Positions 1 through 9,105 of a DNA stretch of 64,000 nt are shown one piece after another. The stretch covers positions 1-64,000 of the forward strand of contig NZ_BDGT01000004.1 in NCBI RefSeq assembly GCF_001748285.1. Direction: 5' to 3'. Positions within the stretch are counted from its first letter, which is position 1; each line of letters starts with the position of its first letter. This DNA is from Thermogemmatispora onikobensis. Its GTDB lineage: Bacteria > Chloroflexota > Ktedonobacteria > Ktedonobacterales > Ktedonobacteraceae. The notes under the pieces were generated by a model, which worked only from the letters and a program-made list of their open reading frames with translations, did not search any database and was not told where the DNA came from. The translations under genes and the position numbers were made by a program.

Positions 1-76
1 TGCCGGCGGCCCGGCCTGCTCGGCCTGGCGCTGTCGGGCAGCTATAGGATGCCCCGTTCTGGGGAGGCCTCTTCTG

Positions 77-1099
77 ATGGTAGCTTTCGAGCGCTACTCG
101 CGACAGACTCTCTTCGGTCCTATTGGCCGCCAGGGTCAGGAACGCCTGCTTGCTTCCTCCGTGGCCATTGTCGGCTGCGGAGCGCTCGGCACGATGCTCG
201 CCAACCACCTCTGCCGCGCTGGTATCGGCCAGGTGATCATCGTCGACCGCGATTACGTTGAGCTGAGCAATCTACAACGCCAGATTCTCTTTGACGAAGA
301 CGACGTCCAGGCTCATCTACCCAAGGCGGTGGCCGCAGCCAGGAAGCTGGAACGCATCAACAGCGAAGTCAGGGTCGAAGCTCTGGTTGCCGACCTCGAT
401 ATCGAGGAGGTCGAGTCGCTGGTCCAGCGCGTCGATCTGGTGCTGGATGCTACCGATAACTTCGAGACGCGCTATCTGCTCAACGATGCCTGTGTGAAGC
501 ATCAACGGCCCTGGATCTACAGCGGAGTGATTGCTGCCCACGGGGTGACGATGAACATTCTCCCAGGCGAGACCGCCTGTTTGCGCTGCGTCTTTCCCGA
601 GATGCCCCCTCCTGGCAGTACACCAACCTGCGACACCGCCGGAGTGCTCAATGGGATCGTGAGTATGATTAGTGGCATTGCTGCGACCGAGGCCCTCAAG
701 ATCCTCCTTCAGAGTCCTCTGATCAGCCGGGCCTTGCTGGTGGCCGATCTCTGGGAAAATACTTTTGAGCGTCTGGAGCTGCCTCGTCAGAACGATTGCC
801 CAGCCTGTGCCCTCGGGCGCTTCGATTTCTTAAACGCCTCCATCCAGAGCAGGACAACCGCCCTCTGTGGGCGCAATGCCGTCCAGGTACGCAGCAGTCG
901 CCGTGAAGCTTCTGTCGATCTGACAGCTCTGGCCCAGCGTCTAGAGGCACTCGCTCCTGTCCAGCACAATGCCTACTTGCTGCGCTTCACGATCGATGGC
1001 TACGAGATGACGGTGTTTTCCGACGGGCGCGCGATCATCAAAGGCACCGACAACGAACAAGTTGCCCGCTCACTCTACGCTCGCTATATCGGCATGTGA
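77..1099 (+). CDS. thiF: ThiF/MoeB/HesA-family adenylyltransferase
   Basis: A 340-residue E1-like enzyme that would adenylate the C-terminal glycine of a sulfur-carrier protein (ThiS or MoaD) in thiamine or molybdopterin synthesis. The nucleotide-binding motif VGCGALGTMLANHLCRAG lies near residue 32, followed by the metal/ATP region VDRDYVELSNLQRQ. Two CxxC pairs (CLRC near residue 172 and CPAC near 240) would bind the structural zinc, and PTCDTAGV carries the candidate catalytic cysteine. A C-terminal extension of about 90 residues resembles the longer Bacillus-type ThiF. The ATG at 77 follows a GGGGAGG ribosome site. No thiS, thiG or moaD partner is in view, so ThiF and MoeB cannot be told apart. 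Confidence 0.85.
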   Translation: MVAFERYSRQTLFGPIGRQGQERLLASSVAIVGCGALGTMLANHLCRAGIGQVIIVDRDYVELSNLQRQILFDEDDVQAHLPKAVAAARKLERINSEVRVEALVADLDIEEVESLVQRVDLVLDATDNFETRYLLNDACVKHQRPWIYSGVIAAHGVTMNILPGETACLRCVFPEMPPPGSTPTCDTAGVLNGIVSMISGIAATEALKILLQSPLISRALLVADLWENTFERLELPRQNDCPACALGRFDFLNASIQSRTTALCGRNAVQVRSSRREASVDLTALAQRLEALAPVQHNAYLLRFTIDGYEMTVFSDGRAIIKGTDNEQVARSLYARYIGM

Positions 1100-1233
1100 C
1101 CGATCCCGCGCCAGCCTGGCGCAACCCAGCCCGCGGGAGAGCGCCAGGTGGCCCAGCGGGGTGGCAGGCAGATAGGCAGGCAAGCAGGTCCGGCCCCCGC
1201 CGCACAGGGTCTTGTTCCTCTCTCACTCTATGC

Positions 1234-1239
1234 TATAAT
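1234..1239 (+). promoter_or_regulatory. Promoter -10 element upstream of metG
   Basis: A perfect TATAAT preceded by TGC gives an extended -10. A weaker -35-like TTGTTC lies at 1212-1217 with a 16-bp spacer. Transcription would start near 1246, leaving a leader of about 170 nt before metG. The rest of the gap 1100-1414 holds an 8-bp inverted repeat (CCTGGCGC at 1115-1122 with GCGCCAGG at 1141-1148) without a T-run, and AC/AG-rich sequence with no T-box motif. Confidence 0.6.
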
Positions 1240-1414
1240 GAGGCTCAATCCGCCTGGTGGTCTCTTCACTTCATCATCTGTTAGCGTCTCTTTGAGAGAC
1301 ACGGCTATCAACAGCACCAGCAACCAAGCTACCAAGTATACAAGCAACAAGCAAGCAATTCAAAAAGGGGACACAACAGCTGACCTCCATCAGCAAGCAA
1401 GGGAGTCGTCTTCT

Positions 1415-3094
1415 ATGGCTGAGTATATTCTGGTCTGCGTGGCCTGGCCCTACGCCAAAACGTCGACCCACGTGGGGCAGATCGCCGGCGCTTATCTGCC
1501 CGCCGATACCTTTGCGCGCTACCATCGCCTGGCCGGCAACCATGTGTTAATGATTTCAGGCAGCGATGAGCATGGCACGCCGATTCTGGTCGAAGCCGAG
1601 CGTCAGGGCATCCCGCCGCGCGAATTTGTCTCCTACTACCATCGCCAGATCTGTGAGGTCTGGGAGCGTTTGGGTATCTCCTGGGATCTCTATACGGAAA
1701 CGGGCACGGAGAATCATTATCGCATTACGCAGGATTTCTTTCTGACGCTCTATCAGAAGGGCTATGTCTATAAAGATACCATGCAGTCGCCCTACTGCCC
1801 AACAGATCGCCGCTTTCTGCCCGATCGCTATGTTGAGGGGACCTGTCCCCATTGTGGCTATCCCCAGGCGCGCGGCGACCAGTGCGACAATTGCGGGCGA
1901 GTACTTGATCCCGTTGACCTGATCCAGCCCCATTGCCGTCTCTGTGGCAGCAGAGAGCAGCCGCTGGAGATCCGCGATACCGAGCATTTCTTTCTTGATC
2001 TACCCAAGCTTCAGGAGCCGATTCTGCAGTGGCTCTCTGAGGACAAGGAGCATTGGCGCCCCAACGTCTACGCCTTCACGATGAACTGGCTGAAGGAGGG
2101 GCTGCGCCCGCGCGCGATCACGCGCGATCTTGATTGGGGGGTGCCCATTCCTCTGGAGGGCTACGATGAAAAGCGCATCTATGTCTGGTTCGACGCGGTG
2201 ATTGGCTACTTCTCAGCTACTGTGGAGTGGGCACAGCGCAGCGGCGACCCCGATGCCTGGAAGCAGTGGTGGATTCCCGGCCTGGCCGATCCTCCAGTGA
2301 AAGCCTACTACTTTATTGGTAAGGACAATATTCCCTTCCACACGATTATCTGGCCAGCCATGCTGATGGGCTATGGCAACCGCAATCTACCCTACGATGT
2401 TCCGGCCAACGAGTTCATGACGATGCGCGGCAGCAAAGCATCGAGCAGCCGGGGCAATGTGGTCTGGACCAAGGATGTGCTCGACCTCTATGGGGCTGAT
2501 CCTCTACGCTACTACCTGTCGGCCACCGCCCCCGAAGGACGTGACACCGATTTTACCTTCGAGGAACTGGTACGACGCAACAACGATGAACTGGTCGCCA
2601 CCTATGGCAACGCTGTCCATCGCACTCTGACCTTTGTCCAGAGCCGCTTTGGCGGGACAGTTCCTACCCCCGGGGTACTGAGCGCCGCTGATGAGGCAAT
2701 GCTGAGGGAGGTCGAGAAGGGCTTTCAGCGGGTCGGCGAGCTGATCAGCCGCTGCCGCTTTAAGGATGGGCTACAGGCAGCGATGGCCGTGGCCCATGTG
2801 GCTAACCGCTACCTCGATGAGCAGGCGCCCTGGAAGCGCATCAAGGAGGACCGCGAGGCCGCCGGAACAACGCTCTACGTGATGCTGCAGGTGCTGAGCG
2901 GTCTGCGCTTGTTACTCTATCCTTACCTGCCCTTCTCTTCGCAGAAGCTGCATGGCTACCTCGGCTTCGAGGGCGATGTCAGCAGCTCCCGCTGGCAGCT
3001 TGAGACGGTACCCGCCGGTAGGCGGCTTCCGCCACCTCAGCCACTCTTTGCTAAGCTGGAGGAGCCTGCGGACCTCTCCCCCGTCCAGCAGTAA
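1415..3094 (+). CDS. metG: Methionyl-tRNA synthetase
   Basis: Charges tRNA-Met with methionine in the cytoplasm; 559 residues. The class I signature appears as the HIGH-like motif THVGQIAGAYLPADTF near residue 19 and the KMSKS-like loop RGSKASSSRGNVV. A connective-peptide zinc module with four CxxC knuckles (CPHC, CDNC, CRLC and one upstream C) marks the two-zinc subtype. The C-terminal anticodon-binding domain includes YLDEQAPWK. There is no C-terminal EMAP/Trbp111-like tRNA-binding domain. The reading frame is open upstream to 1148, but only the ATG at 1415 aligns with the family N-terminus, and the upstream codons fall in the leader after the promoter. Confidence 0.97.
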   Translation: MAEYILVCVAWPYAKTSTHVGQIAGAYLPADTFARYHRLAGNHVLMISGSDEHGTPILVEAERQGIPPREFVSYYHRQICEVWERLGISWDLYTETGTENHYRITQDFFLTLYQKGYVYKDTMQSPYCPTDRRFLPDRYVEGTCPHCGYPQARGDQCDNCGRVLDPVDLIQPHCRLCGSREQPLEIRDTEHFFLDLPKLQEPILQWLSEDKEHWRPNVYAFTMNWLKEGLRPRAITRDLDWGVPIPLEGYDEKRIYVWFDAVIGYFSATVEWAQRSGDPDAWKQWWIPGLADPPVKAYYFIGKDNIPFHTIIWPAMLMGYGNRNLPYDVPANEFMTMRGSKASSSRGNVVWTKDVLDLYGADPLRYYLSATAPEGRDTDFTFEELVRRNNDELVATYGNAVHRTLTFVQSRFGGTVPTPGVLSAADEAMLREVEKGFQRVGELISRCRFKDGLQAAMAVAHVANRYLDEQAPWKRIKEDREAAGTTLYVMLQVLSGLRLLLYPYLPFSSQKLHGYLGFEGDVSSSRWQLETVPAGRRLPPPQPLFAKLEEPADLSPVQQ

Positions 3095-3257
3095 GCCATC
3101 GCCGCAGGAGAGAGAATAGCCCGCCGCTCTGCCTGGACAGCAGGAGGCCCAGCCAGGGAGCAGGAAAGAGAGCAAGCCAGTCAGCAGGGGAAAAGCGTTC
3201 GTTCTACGATCCAACAACATGGATGGGGAGAGTTTCCTCTTCTCTCCAGTACCAGAC

Positions 3258-3292
3258 CAGCCAGGCGGAGGAGGAGACGCTCCGCCTGGCTG
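3258..3292. terminator. Bidirectional terminator between metG and the ROK kinase
   Basis: A 13-bp perfect stem (CAGCCAGGCGGAG at 3258-3270 with CTCCGCCTGGCTG at 3280-3292) with a 9-nt loop sits between two converging genes. It is followed by a short T-containing tail on the plus strand. The position and stem strength fit a shared factor-independent terminator, although the T-run is weak. Confidence 0.6.
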
Positions 3293-3296
3293 ATCC

Positions 3297-4340
3297 TTAT
3301 TCCTCCACCGCCGGCTCTCCGCTCTCACGGAGACGGTAGCCCGCCACTTCCGCCGCCAGGCAGGCGGCCCCCACGACACCCGAGAAGTCGCCCAAGCGGG
3401 TACGTACGATGGGCGTCTGGCGGGCAGGAAGGGACAGCGCCACGGTGCGCGCACGCCGCACGGCACGCTCAAAGAGCAGGTCAACGGCCTCGATGACGCC
3501 TCCTCCCAGGATAATGGCCTCGGGATTGTAAAAATTGATGATCGAAGCCAGGCCATACCCCAGGTAGTCCGCGGCCTCGCTGACAACTTCGATCACCAGC
3601 TCATCGTTTTGCTGGATCGCGCTGGCCAGCAATCCCGAGCGGATGATAGTTTCGCCTCCTTTGAGCTGGAGCAGGGCCTCGTCGGCCAGTACGGATTTGC
3701 GGCCATGATGGATCTCAGCCAGAATAGCCCGCGTGATGGCTGTGCGTGAGGCGTAGGCCTCCAGGCAGCCACGCGCGCCACAGCTACAGATGCGTCCGCT
3801 GGCCTCCACCGTGATATGGCCAATCTCGCCAGCGGTGCCGGAGAGACCCGTATAGAGCCGCCCGTTTTGAAGAATCCCCGCCCCAATGCCGGTGCCGATA
3901 AAGACGCAGACAAAGTTCTTGTAGGTGCGTCCAGCCCCGTGGAGATACTCGCCAAGAGCAGCGACCTCCACATCATTGCCAACAGCCACCGGACGCTCAA
4001 ATTCGGCGCTGAGCAGGGCCGCCACTGGCATATCGCGCACGCCGAGATTGGGCGCCTCCAGAATCACGCCGGCCTGACGATCAATCTGGCCAGCGGCGCC
4101 GATGCCTACCGCGAGCAGCTCGCGCCCGTTGCGCAGATCAGCGGCCTCGAGAGCGGCGTGGGCTACCTCCACCACCCGGCGGGCGACGAAGTCTTGCCCT
4201 CGTTCCGCTTTTGTACGCTTGCGCGCTGAGGCGATCACTGCGCCAGTAGAGACATCGATGACTGCCGCCAGCGTCTTGGTGCCCCCCAGGTCGATGCCAA
4301 GAGCATAGGTTGCCGGATGCCCCGCGTGATTCTTGGCCAT
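3297..4340 (-). CDS. glk: ROK-family glucokinase
   Basis: ATP-dependent sugar kinase, most likely glucose to glucose-6-phosphate; 347 residues. The N-terminal phosphate-binding motif is GIDLGGTKTLAAVID. The ROK zinc site is CSCGARGCLEAYAS, and GNDVEVAALGEY carries the catalytic aspartate region. There is no N-terminal HTH, so it is a kinase rather than a NagC/Mlc-type repressor. The ATG at 4340 follows TTGAGGAGAGAACT, an ideal ribosome site; the upstream ORF extension lacks one. It faces metG across a shared terminator. Sugar specificity is inferred from the family only. Confidence 0.85.
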   Translation of the reverse strand: MAKNHAGHPATYALGIDLGGTKTLAAVIDVSTGAVIASARKRTKAERGQDFVARRVVEVAHAALEAADLRNGRELLAVGIGAAGQIDRQAGVILEAPNLGVRDMPVAALLSAEFERPVAVGNDVEVAALGEYLHGAGRTYKNFVCVFIGTGIGAGILQNGRLYTGLSGTAGEIGHITVEASGRICSCGARGCLEAYASRTAITRAILAEIHHGRKSVLADEALLQLKGGETIIRSGLLASAIQQNDELVIEVVSEAADYLGYGLASIINFYNPEAIILGGGVIEAVDLLFERAVRRARTVALSLPARQTPIVRTRLGDFSGVVGAACLAAEVAGYRLRESGEPAVEE

Positions 4341-4498
4341 AGTTCTCTCCTCAATACAAACAGAACGGCAGCCACAGGCGACACAGCCTGTTTCATACCG
4401 CTCGCTCATCGGACATGTGAGCGTGGGACGACCCTTTGAACAGAGCCTGTTGACCGCTCCCGCTCCACGCTCGTCTGCTCCCGTCCCTCTGCTCTCCC

Positions 4499-5677
4499 CT
4501 ACGCCTGTCGAAAGGGCAGGCTTAAGTTCGGCTCTACGTCCAGATCAAGATCATGCCGCTCGCCGCGCAGGAGATGGAAGAAGGCCGCAGCAGCTACCAT
4601 TGCCGCATTGTCCGTACAAAATTCGATCGGCGGATACTGCAGCCGGACCCCCAGCGGCGTTAGCTCTTCCTCCAGACGTGCGCGCAAGGCAACATTGGCC
4701 GCCACGCCACCGGCCAGCAGAACCTGCCGTACGTGATACTCCTGGGCCGCCATGCGCGTCTTGACTGCCAAGACGTCGACGATGGCTTCCTGGAAGCCTG
4801 CCGCCAGCAGGCCAATATGGACTTGCCCCCGTCTGGCGGCTTCGCTACCCATCGTAGTGTAGCGACTCACCTGGCGCCCTCCACTGGGCAGCGGACGATC
4901 AGGCTGTTGATCCGCCACCAGTCCTTCAGCCAGGTGAAGCATGGCGGTTTTCAGCCCGCTGAAGCTGAAGTCATAGGTTCCTCGCAGCCAGGCCCGCGGC
5001 AGCCGATAAGGATTGCGCACCGGCAGGCGCTGCTGACGGAGCTCCTCTTCCGCCAGGCGCGCGGCCTGCTGAATGGCTGGACCACCGGGGTAGCCAAGTC
5101 CCAGGATGCGCGCCACCTTATCAAAGGCTTCTCCCGCTGCATCATCGCGCGTCCGCCCCAGCAGGAGATAGTCGGTATGGTCGCGCATGAGAACCAGCTC
5201 GCTATGAGCGCCGGAAACAACCAGACAGATCAGGGGGAAGAGCGGATCACCAGGCAGATAGGCGCCTTCCGTCTCGCTCGCGTCAGTCTGGAGGTCAGTG
5301 TCTGACGCCTGGCGCAGCCAGTTGGCGTAGATATGGGCCTCCAGATGGTTGACCCCCAGAAAGGGCAATTCACGGGCCAGGGCCAGGGTCTTACCTACCG
5401 TTAGGCCAACGAGCAGCGAGCCGGCCAGGCCGGGACCATAGGTAGCAGCTACAGCATCGATATCTTCCCAGCAACAGTGAGCCTCCTGGAGAGCGGTCTC
5501 GATGACCGGCAAGACAGCAGCCAGCTGCTGTCGCGAGGCGACCTCGGGCACCACTCCCCCGTAGCGCTCATGAATCTCTGTCTGCGAGGCAACCACATTA
5601 GCCAGTACGTAGCGGCCATCTTTGATAATGGCCGCCCCAGTCTCATCACAAGAGCTTTCGATTCCCAGAACGAGCAT
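4499..5677 (-). CDS. tsaD: tRNA N6-adenosine threonylcarbamoyltransferase TsaD
   Basis: Transfers threonylcarbamoyl to A37 of ANN-decoding tRNAs (t6A) with TsaB and TsaE. The start LVLGIESSCDETGAA, the metal-binding HLEAH and the late GGVAANVALR are family hallmarks. At 392 residues it is about 50 longer than most TsaD. The extra length sits in two loops, an acidic one near residues 125-140 (SDTDLQTDASETEG) and a second near 255-285 rich in Gly/Arg/Ser. The ATG at 5677 has a GAGGGGGTGAACT ribosome site. rimI, tsaB and tsaE lie upstream on the same strand after a 249-bp gap. Confidence 0.95.
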   Translation of the reverse strand: MLVLGIESSCDETGAAIIKDGRYVLANVVASQTEIHERYGGVVPEVASRQQLAAVLPVIETALQEAHCCWEDIDAVAATYGPGLAGSLLVGLTVGKTLALARELPFLGVNHLEAHIYANWLRQASDTDLQTDASETEGAYLPGDPLFPLICLVVSGAHSELVLMRDHTDYLLLGRTRDDAAGEAFDKVARILGLGYPGGPAIQQAARLAEEELRQQRLPVRNPYRLPRAWLRGTYDFSFSGLKTAMLHLAEGLVADQQPDRPLPSGGRQVSRYTTMGSEAARRGQVHIGLLAAGFQEAIVDVLAVKTRMAAQEYHVRQVLLAGGVAANVALRARLEEELTPLGVRLQYPPIEFCTDNAAMVAAAAFFHLLRGERHDLDLDVEPNLSLPFRQA

Positions 5678-5926
5678 AGTTCACCCCCTCTCTCTCAAAG
5701 CTGCATAGCTGGAAGGGACCTCTCACTGACTAACATCGGGCGCCCCGTTCCCCTGTCCAGCAGCACGGCGGGAGCAAGCTGGCCAAAAGCGGTTGAGGGA
5801 CACTAGACGCCCGAGGCCACCGGCTCCTGCTCTCTCCCTATCATCACCAGCCCACACCCACCAGGATAGGAGCAGCAGCCATTGTCGGAGGCTAGACCGG
5901 TTGGATGGGGGCAGAGCACTCTTCTC

Positions 5927-6562
5927 TTAGCCCTGAGCTTCCAGCTTCCGCAGCAATGCAGCCTTCTGCTCCTGAAACTTCTGGCGATAGGCTGGGCTGT
6001 GGATCTCGTCGGTCCACATGATCAGGGCATCCTCTTGATTATCGCTATAGTAGCGGTGGCGCAGGCCAGCCTCGCGGAAGCCGTACTTACGATAGAGATT
6101 TTGCGCAACGTAGTTGGAGACACGGACCTCAAGCGTGACCCATCTGGCGCCGATAGTATAAGCAATATCGATCAGGCTGACGAGCAAGAACTCTCCGAGT
6201 CCCTGACGACGATAGTCAGGATGCAAGGCAATCGTAGTGATATGCGCCTCGTCGACCATGAGCCATAGCCCGGCAAAGCCAATGATAGAGGCAAGCTGCG
6301 GCGAGGATGTCGCCGTCGACGAGCGGCCCGGCAACAGCGACAGAGGGAAGAAGCGCCTGGGCTTCTCAGCCTCAGAGGTAGAAGGCTCCACGTGCTCCTC
6401 TATAAGCTTTTTGTCGCGCAGGACAATATAGTGAGCCCAGCGGTTATCTTGCAGTTCCTTGCGATAGGCACTAGGAGGCCAGGTCGATGGATAGGCCAGA
6501 CGCTCGATCTCAATCACCCGAGGCACGTCTGACAACGTCATGCGTTCAATGATGTAACGCAC
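5927..6562 (-). CDS. rimI: RimI-type ribosomal protein alanine N-acetyltransferase
   Basis: GNAT acetyltransferase of 211 residues. The acetyl-CoA loop is LHPDYRRQGLGEFLLVSL (RxxGxG/A), followed by LEVRVSNYVAQNLYRKYGF, typical of RimI. A family-atypical insertion of about 40 residues (KLIEEHVEPSTSEAEKPRR onward) falls between beta2 and beta3. The GTG start at 6562 follows GAGGGAAGAAC and overlaps the end of tsaB by 17 bp, so the two are translationally coupled. rimI next to tsaB/tsaE/tsaD is a widely conserved arrangement. The substrate is inferred. Confidence 0.85.
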   Translation of the reverse strand: MRYIIERMTLSDVPRVIEIERLAYPSTWPPSAYRKELQDNRWAHYIVLRDKKLIEEHVEPSTSEAEKPRRFFPLSLLPGRSSTATSSPQLASIIGFAGLWLMVDEAHITTIALHPDYRRQGLGEFLLVSLIDIAYTIGARWVTLEVRVSNYVAQNLYRKYGFREAGLRHRYYSDNQEDALIMWTDEIHSPAYRQKFQEQKAALLRKLEAQG

Positions 6563-7379
6563 GTTCTTCCCTCTCTGTCTCGCTTTGAGGTAGTGAGCGC
6601 GGCTGATCCACCGCGTTCAGCAGCGGTTGCTTACGCGCGCTGGCCGTAATGGCAGGAGGGCGCAAGTAGAGCGGCTCCAGGCGCAAAGGATCATCGCCCT
6701 CGCCACGCAAGAGGCGAGGCCAGGCAAGCGCAGCCAGAGTAGTAGCCCTTCTGGTGGCCAGCAACGGCTCAGCGAAGGCACACTCCGGCAGAGAGGAGCG
6801 CAGAGTCGCACAGGTGGCCGCTTTCAGTTCCCCACAGAAGAGAAAAGGAGGAAGCTCGCGCCGGCCTGGCACCGCCAGGGACGTAGCAGCCAGCTCTTTG
6901 AGATAGGCCACGAGCTGCTGGGGAGGCAGCAGGACATAGTCACCAAGTCGCTGCAGATCCTGCGTAAGTCGCCCCTGCTCATCCTGGCCCTCCGTACTGA
7001 GATAGCAGGCGGCATACAGTTCGGAGCGCCCTGCCTCCAGTACAGCGCAGATCGGCCCTGACCAGCGGCGCTGCTGAGCAGCGATGATATCCAGAGTGCC
7101 CACCCCAACCAGCGGCTTCTCCAGAGCGAAGGCCAGGCTACGAGCCGTGGCCACCGCTACCCGCACGCCATTGAAGGAGCCTGGGCCCAAAGCTACCGCC
7201 AGGGCAGAGAGATCCGCCGGACGCCAGTTTCGGCTGCTCAGTAATCGGCGGATCGCCGGCAACAGCTCAACGCTGTGATTGTTCTCGACAAGCCAGGTCT
7301 CCTCTGCGTAGAGGGTCTCCTCTGAGCAAAGGGCCAGACTGGCCTGGCGCGTGGAGGAATCAATTGCCAAGAGCAGCAT
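6546..7379 (-). CDS. tsaB: t6A biosynthesis protein TsaB
   Basis: Non-catalytic ASKHA-fold partner that dimerises with TsaD for t6A synthesis; 277 residues from the ATG at 7379. The start LLLAIDSSTRQASLAL, then ENNHSVELLPAI and ALGPGSFNGVRVAVATARSLA, are TsaB signatures. An in-frame GTG at 7412 would add 11 residues. Both starts overlap the end of tsaE, and neither has a strong ribosome site, so translation is probably coupled to tsaE. About 45 residues longer than E. coli TsaB, mainly in the C-terminal half. Confidence 0.92.
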   Translation of the reverse strand: MLLLAIDSSTRQASLALCSEETLYAEETWLVENNHSVELLPAIRRLLSSRNWRPADLSALAVALGPGSFNGVRVAVATARSLAFALEKPLVGVGTLDIIAAQQRRWSGPICAVLEAGRSELYAACYLSTEGQDEQGRLTQDLQRLGDYVLLPPQQLVAYLKELAATSLAVPGRRELPPFLFCGELKAATCATLRSSLPECAFAEPLLATRRATTLAALAWPRLLRGEGDDPLRLEPLYLRPPAITASARKQPLLNAVDQPRSLPQSETEREERALHH

Positions 7380-7917
7380 AGGTATTTTTCTGGAATTGTT
7401 GTAGCAGCTCACAATAATACGATCCGACGGCCTCGAAGAGGAGCGCCCGCTTCGTCTCGCTGAGCAACTTCAGACGGATGCGGAGATACTCGCCAGACCA
7501 GAGCGTTGGGGCCTTATCAGCCCACTCCACTACACAGACGCCTGCCGGGTGAGAAAAGTAATCTTCGAAGCCCAGATCGAGTATCTCTTCAGGATGCTCC
7601 AGGCGATAGAGATCAAAATGATAGAGCGCCAAACCTCTGGAGTGTGCTGCCTGCCCTTCTCCGCGCCCACGTGGTTGGCCACGGTACTCCTTCAGGAGTG
7701 TAAATGTGGGGCTGCTGACCACCTCAGTAATACCCAGGCCCTGAGCCAGACCTTGCGTAAAGGTGGTCTTCCCCGTTCCCAGTTGGCCAGCCAGCAGGAT
7801 AAGCTCGCCACCGCGCAGCAGCTCGCCTAAGCGGATACCCAGCCGCTGGGTTTGGGCCGCACTATGGCTGATCACATCAAGAGTACAGCTCACCTCGTCT
7901 TGAGAAGCACCAGTCAC
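7360..7917 (-). CDS. tsaE: t6A biosynthesis ATPase TsaE
   Basis: P-loop ATPase that drives the TsaB-TsaD cycle in t6A formation; 185 residues. The Walker A GQLGTGKTTFTQGLAQGLG and the following VSSPTFTLLKEY are diagnostic, as is the late HFDLYRLEHPEEILDLGFEDYF. The GTG start at 7917 has a strong GGAGAAGGAAGACGGC ribosome site. First gene of the tsaE-tsaB-rimI run. An insertion rich in Arg/Gly (GQPRGRGEGQAAHSRG) follows the TLLKEYR motif. Confidence 0.93.
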   Translation of the reverse strand: MTGASQDEVSCTLDVISHSAAQTQRLGIRLGELLRGGELILLAGQLGTGKTTFTQGLAQGLGITEVVSSPTFTLLKEYRGQPRGRGEGQAAHSRGLALYHFDLYRLEHPEEILDLGFEDYFSHPAGVCVVEWADKAPTLWSGEYLRIRLKLLSETKRALLFEAVGSYYCELLQQFQKNTYAALGN

Positions 7918-7988
7918 GCCGTCTTCCTTCTCCCCTGCTATAGCCGCGGCTCAAGTATCTCTTGAGCCTTTCCAGAGAGCCTCAAATT

Positions 7989-7994
7989 ATTATA
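7989..7994 (-). promoter_or_regulatory. Promoter -10 element for the tsaE operon
   Basis: On the minus strand TATAAT is preceded by TGT (extended -10), 72 bp before the GTG of tsaE. The -35 position reads AGGCGA, far from consensus, so the call rests on the extended -10 and its position at the head of the operon. Confidence 0.5.
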
Positions 7995-8016
7995 ACACAG
8001 TCCTCCCTGCTTCGCC

Positions 8017-8550
8017 TCAGCCGATTTTCTTCCCACAGTTAGAGCAATAGAGCGCCCGCACCCGGACGGGTTGGCCACAGTGAGGGCAAGGGACCTTATC
8101 CGCTGCCCGCGAGGTCCCACTGCCACCAGCGCCAGCACTGGCCCTAGTCATTCCTGGGGCGCCTCCCACGGTCGGCGCCTGCTGCGTCGTCGGGGCCGTG
8201 GGAGTCACCGGTGGCGGCGTATAGTCGCGCGGGGGCTGCGGAGCAAACTGCTCCGGCTGATAGGTCTCATTTTTGATCTCCTGAAGCTGTTGCTCTCGAT
8301 TGCTCAAGTCGGCATCCAGCTCCTGAATACTGGCACAGATGCGCGCTAATTGTGGTTGAGACAGCGCCCCCTGCTGATACAGGGTCATAGCCGCTGTGGC
8401 AAGCTCTTCCAGCAGAAGCTGACGCTGCTTGAGCAGCTGATCAATCTCCCCCTGCTTATTCCGAATACGCAGCTGTTTCTGGGCTTCCCAGGTAGTACGG
8501 CTGACAGCTGCCGAGACAAGATGTTTTGCTGACTCAACAAAGTCCGCCAT
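8017..8550 (-). CDS. Coiled-coil zinc-ribbon protein of unknown function
   Basis: A 177-residue soluble protein in three parts. Residues 1-90 are predicted helical/coiled coil rich in Gln, Leu and Glu (KQGEIDQLLKQRQLLLEEL). Residues about 95-145 are a Pro/Thr/Ala-rich linker. The C-terminus is a zinc ribbon, CPHCGQPVRVRALYCSNCG. The ATG at 8550 has a GGGAAGGAGCACCAACG ribosome site. It stands between yraN and the tsa operon on the same strand. The ribbon with a helical oligomerisation region suggests a scaffold or partner protein; no catalytic motif is visible. Confidence 0.75.
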   Translation of the reverse strand: MADFVESAKHLVSAAVSRTTWEAQKQLRIRNKQGEIDQLLKQRQLLLEELATAAMTLYQQGALSQPQLARICASIQELDADLSNREQQLQEIKNETYQPEQFAPQPPRDYTPPPVTPTAPTTQQAPTVGGAPGMTRASAGAGGSGTSRAADKVPCPHCGQPVRVRALYCSNCGKKIG

Positions 8551-8676
8551 CGTTGGTGCTCCTTCCCTTGAGTTGGTCTGGTGAGCTGGGAACGCTGGGC
8601 CTTCTTCTCTACTCTCCTGATCGTTAGCGCGTCAGATGCGCCAGGCTGCTATCAGGAGATCCAGCACAGGGTGCCG

Positions 8677-9105
8677 CTAGGTCTCTTCCTCCACAGCGCC
8701 GCGATAGACACGCACGGCTTCCAGTCGGCCCACGCGGTTGAGCTGGATGGCCACCACATCAATGCGCCAGGGGCGCCCGTAGGCCTCGTGCTGCTCAAGA
8801 TAGTAAGAGGCTACCTCAATTAACTTGCGTCGCTTGCGCGGCGTCAGCGCCTCTTCAGGACGGCCCCAGTTGCTGCCGCGGCGGGTCTTCACCTCAACAA
8901 AGACCAGCTCCTCGCCATCGCTGGCGACAAGGTCGACCTCTCCGGCCCGGCAGCGAAAGTTACGCTCGTGAATATGATAGCCCCGCTGATGCAGGGTAAG
9001 AGCAGCAAGACGCTCGCCAGCCCGACCGAGCGCACGTTGTCTGCTGGCCCTGGTCAGGCCCTCTTGTCCCTGCCCTTCAGACTCCTCGTGATCTGTACCA
9101 TTCAT
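8677..9105 (-). CDS. yraN: YraN/UPF0102-family nuclease-fold protein
   Basis: About 142 residues with the restriction-endonuclease-like core of UPF0102. ALGRAGERLAALTL is followed by CRAGEVDLVASDGEELVFVEVKTRR, which carries the E, D and ExK residues of the fold. Function is not established in the family; a role in DNA processing is inferred. An in-frame GTG at 9129 would add eight residues and neither start has a clear ribosome site. The acidic N-terminal tail (GTDHEESEGQGQEG) is unlike most relatives. Divergent from the hydrolase gene downstream on the plus strand. Confidence 0.85.
   Translation of the reverse strand: MNGTDHEESEGQGQEGLTRASRQRALGRAGERLAALTLHQRGYHIHERNFRCRAGEVDLVASDGEELVFVEVKTRRGSNWGRPEEALTPRKRRKLIEVASYYLEQHEAYGRPWRIDVVAIQLNRVGRLEAVRVYRGAVEEET

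Noticed and set aside
1240-1414. T-box or S-box riboswitch ahead of metG
   Set aside because: No T-box GGGTGG or specifier-loop pattern and no SAM-riboswitch core; the region is AC/AG-rich with only a weak hairpin.
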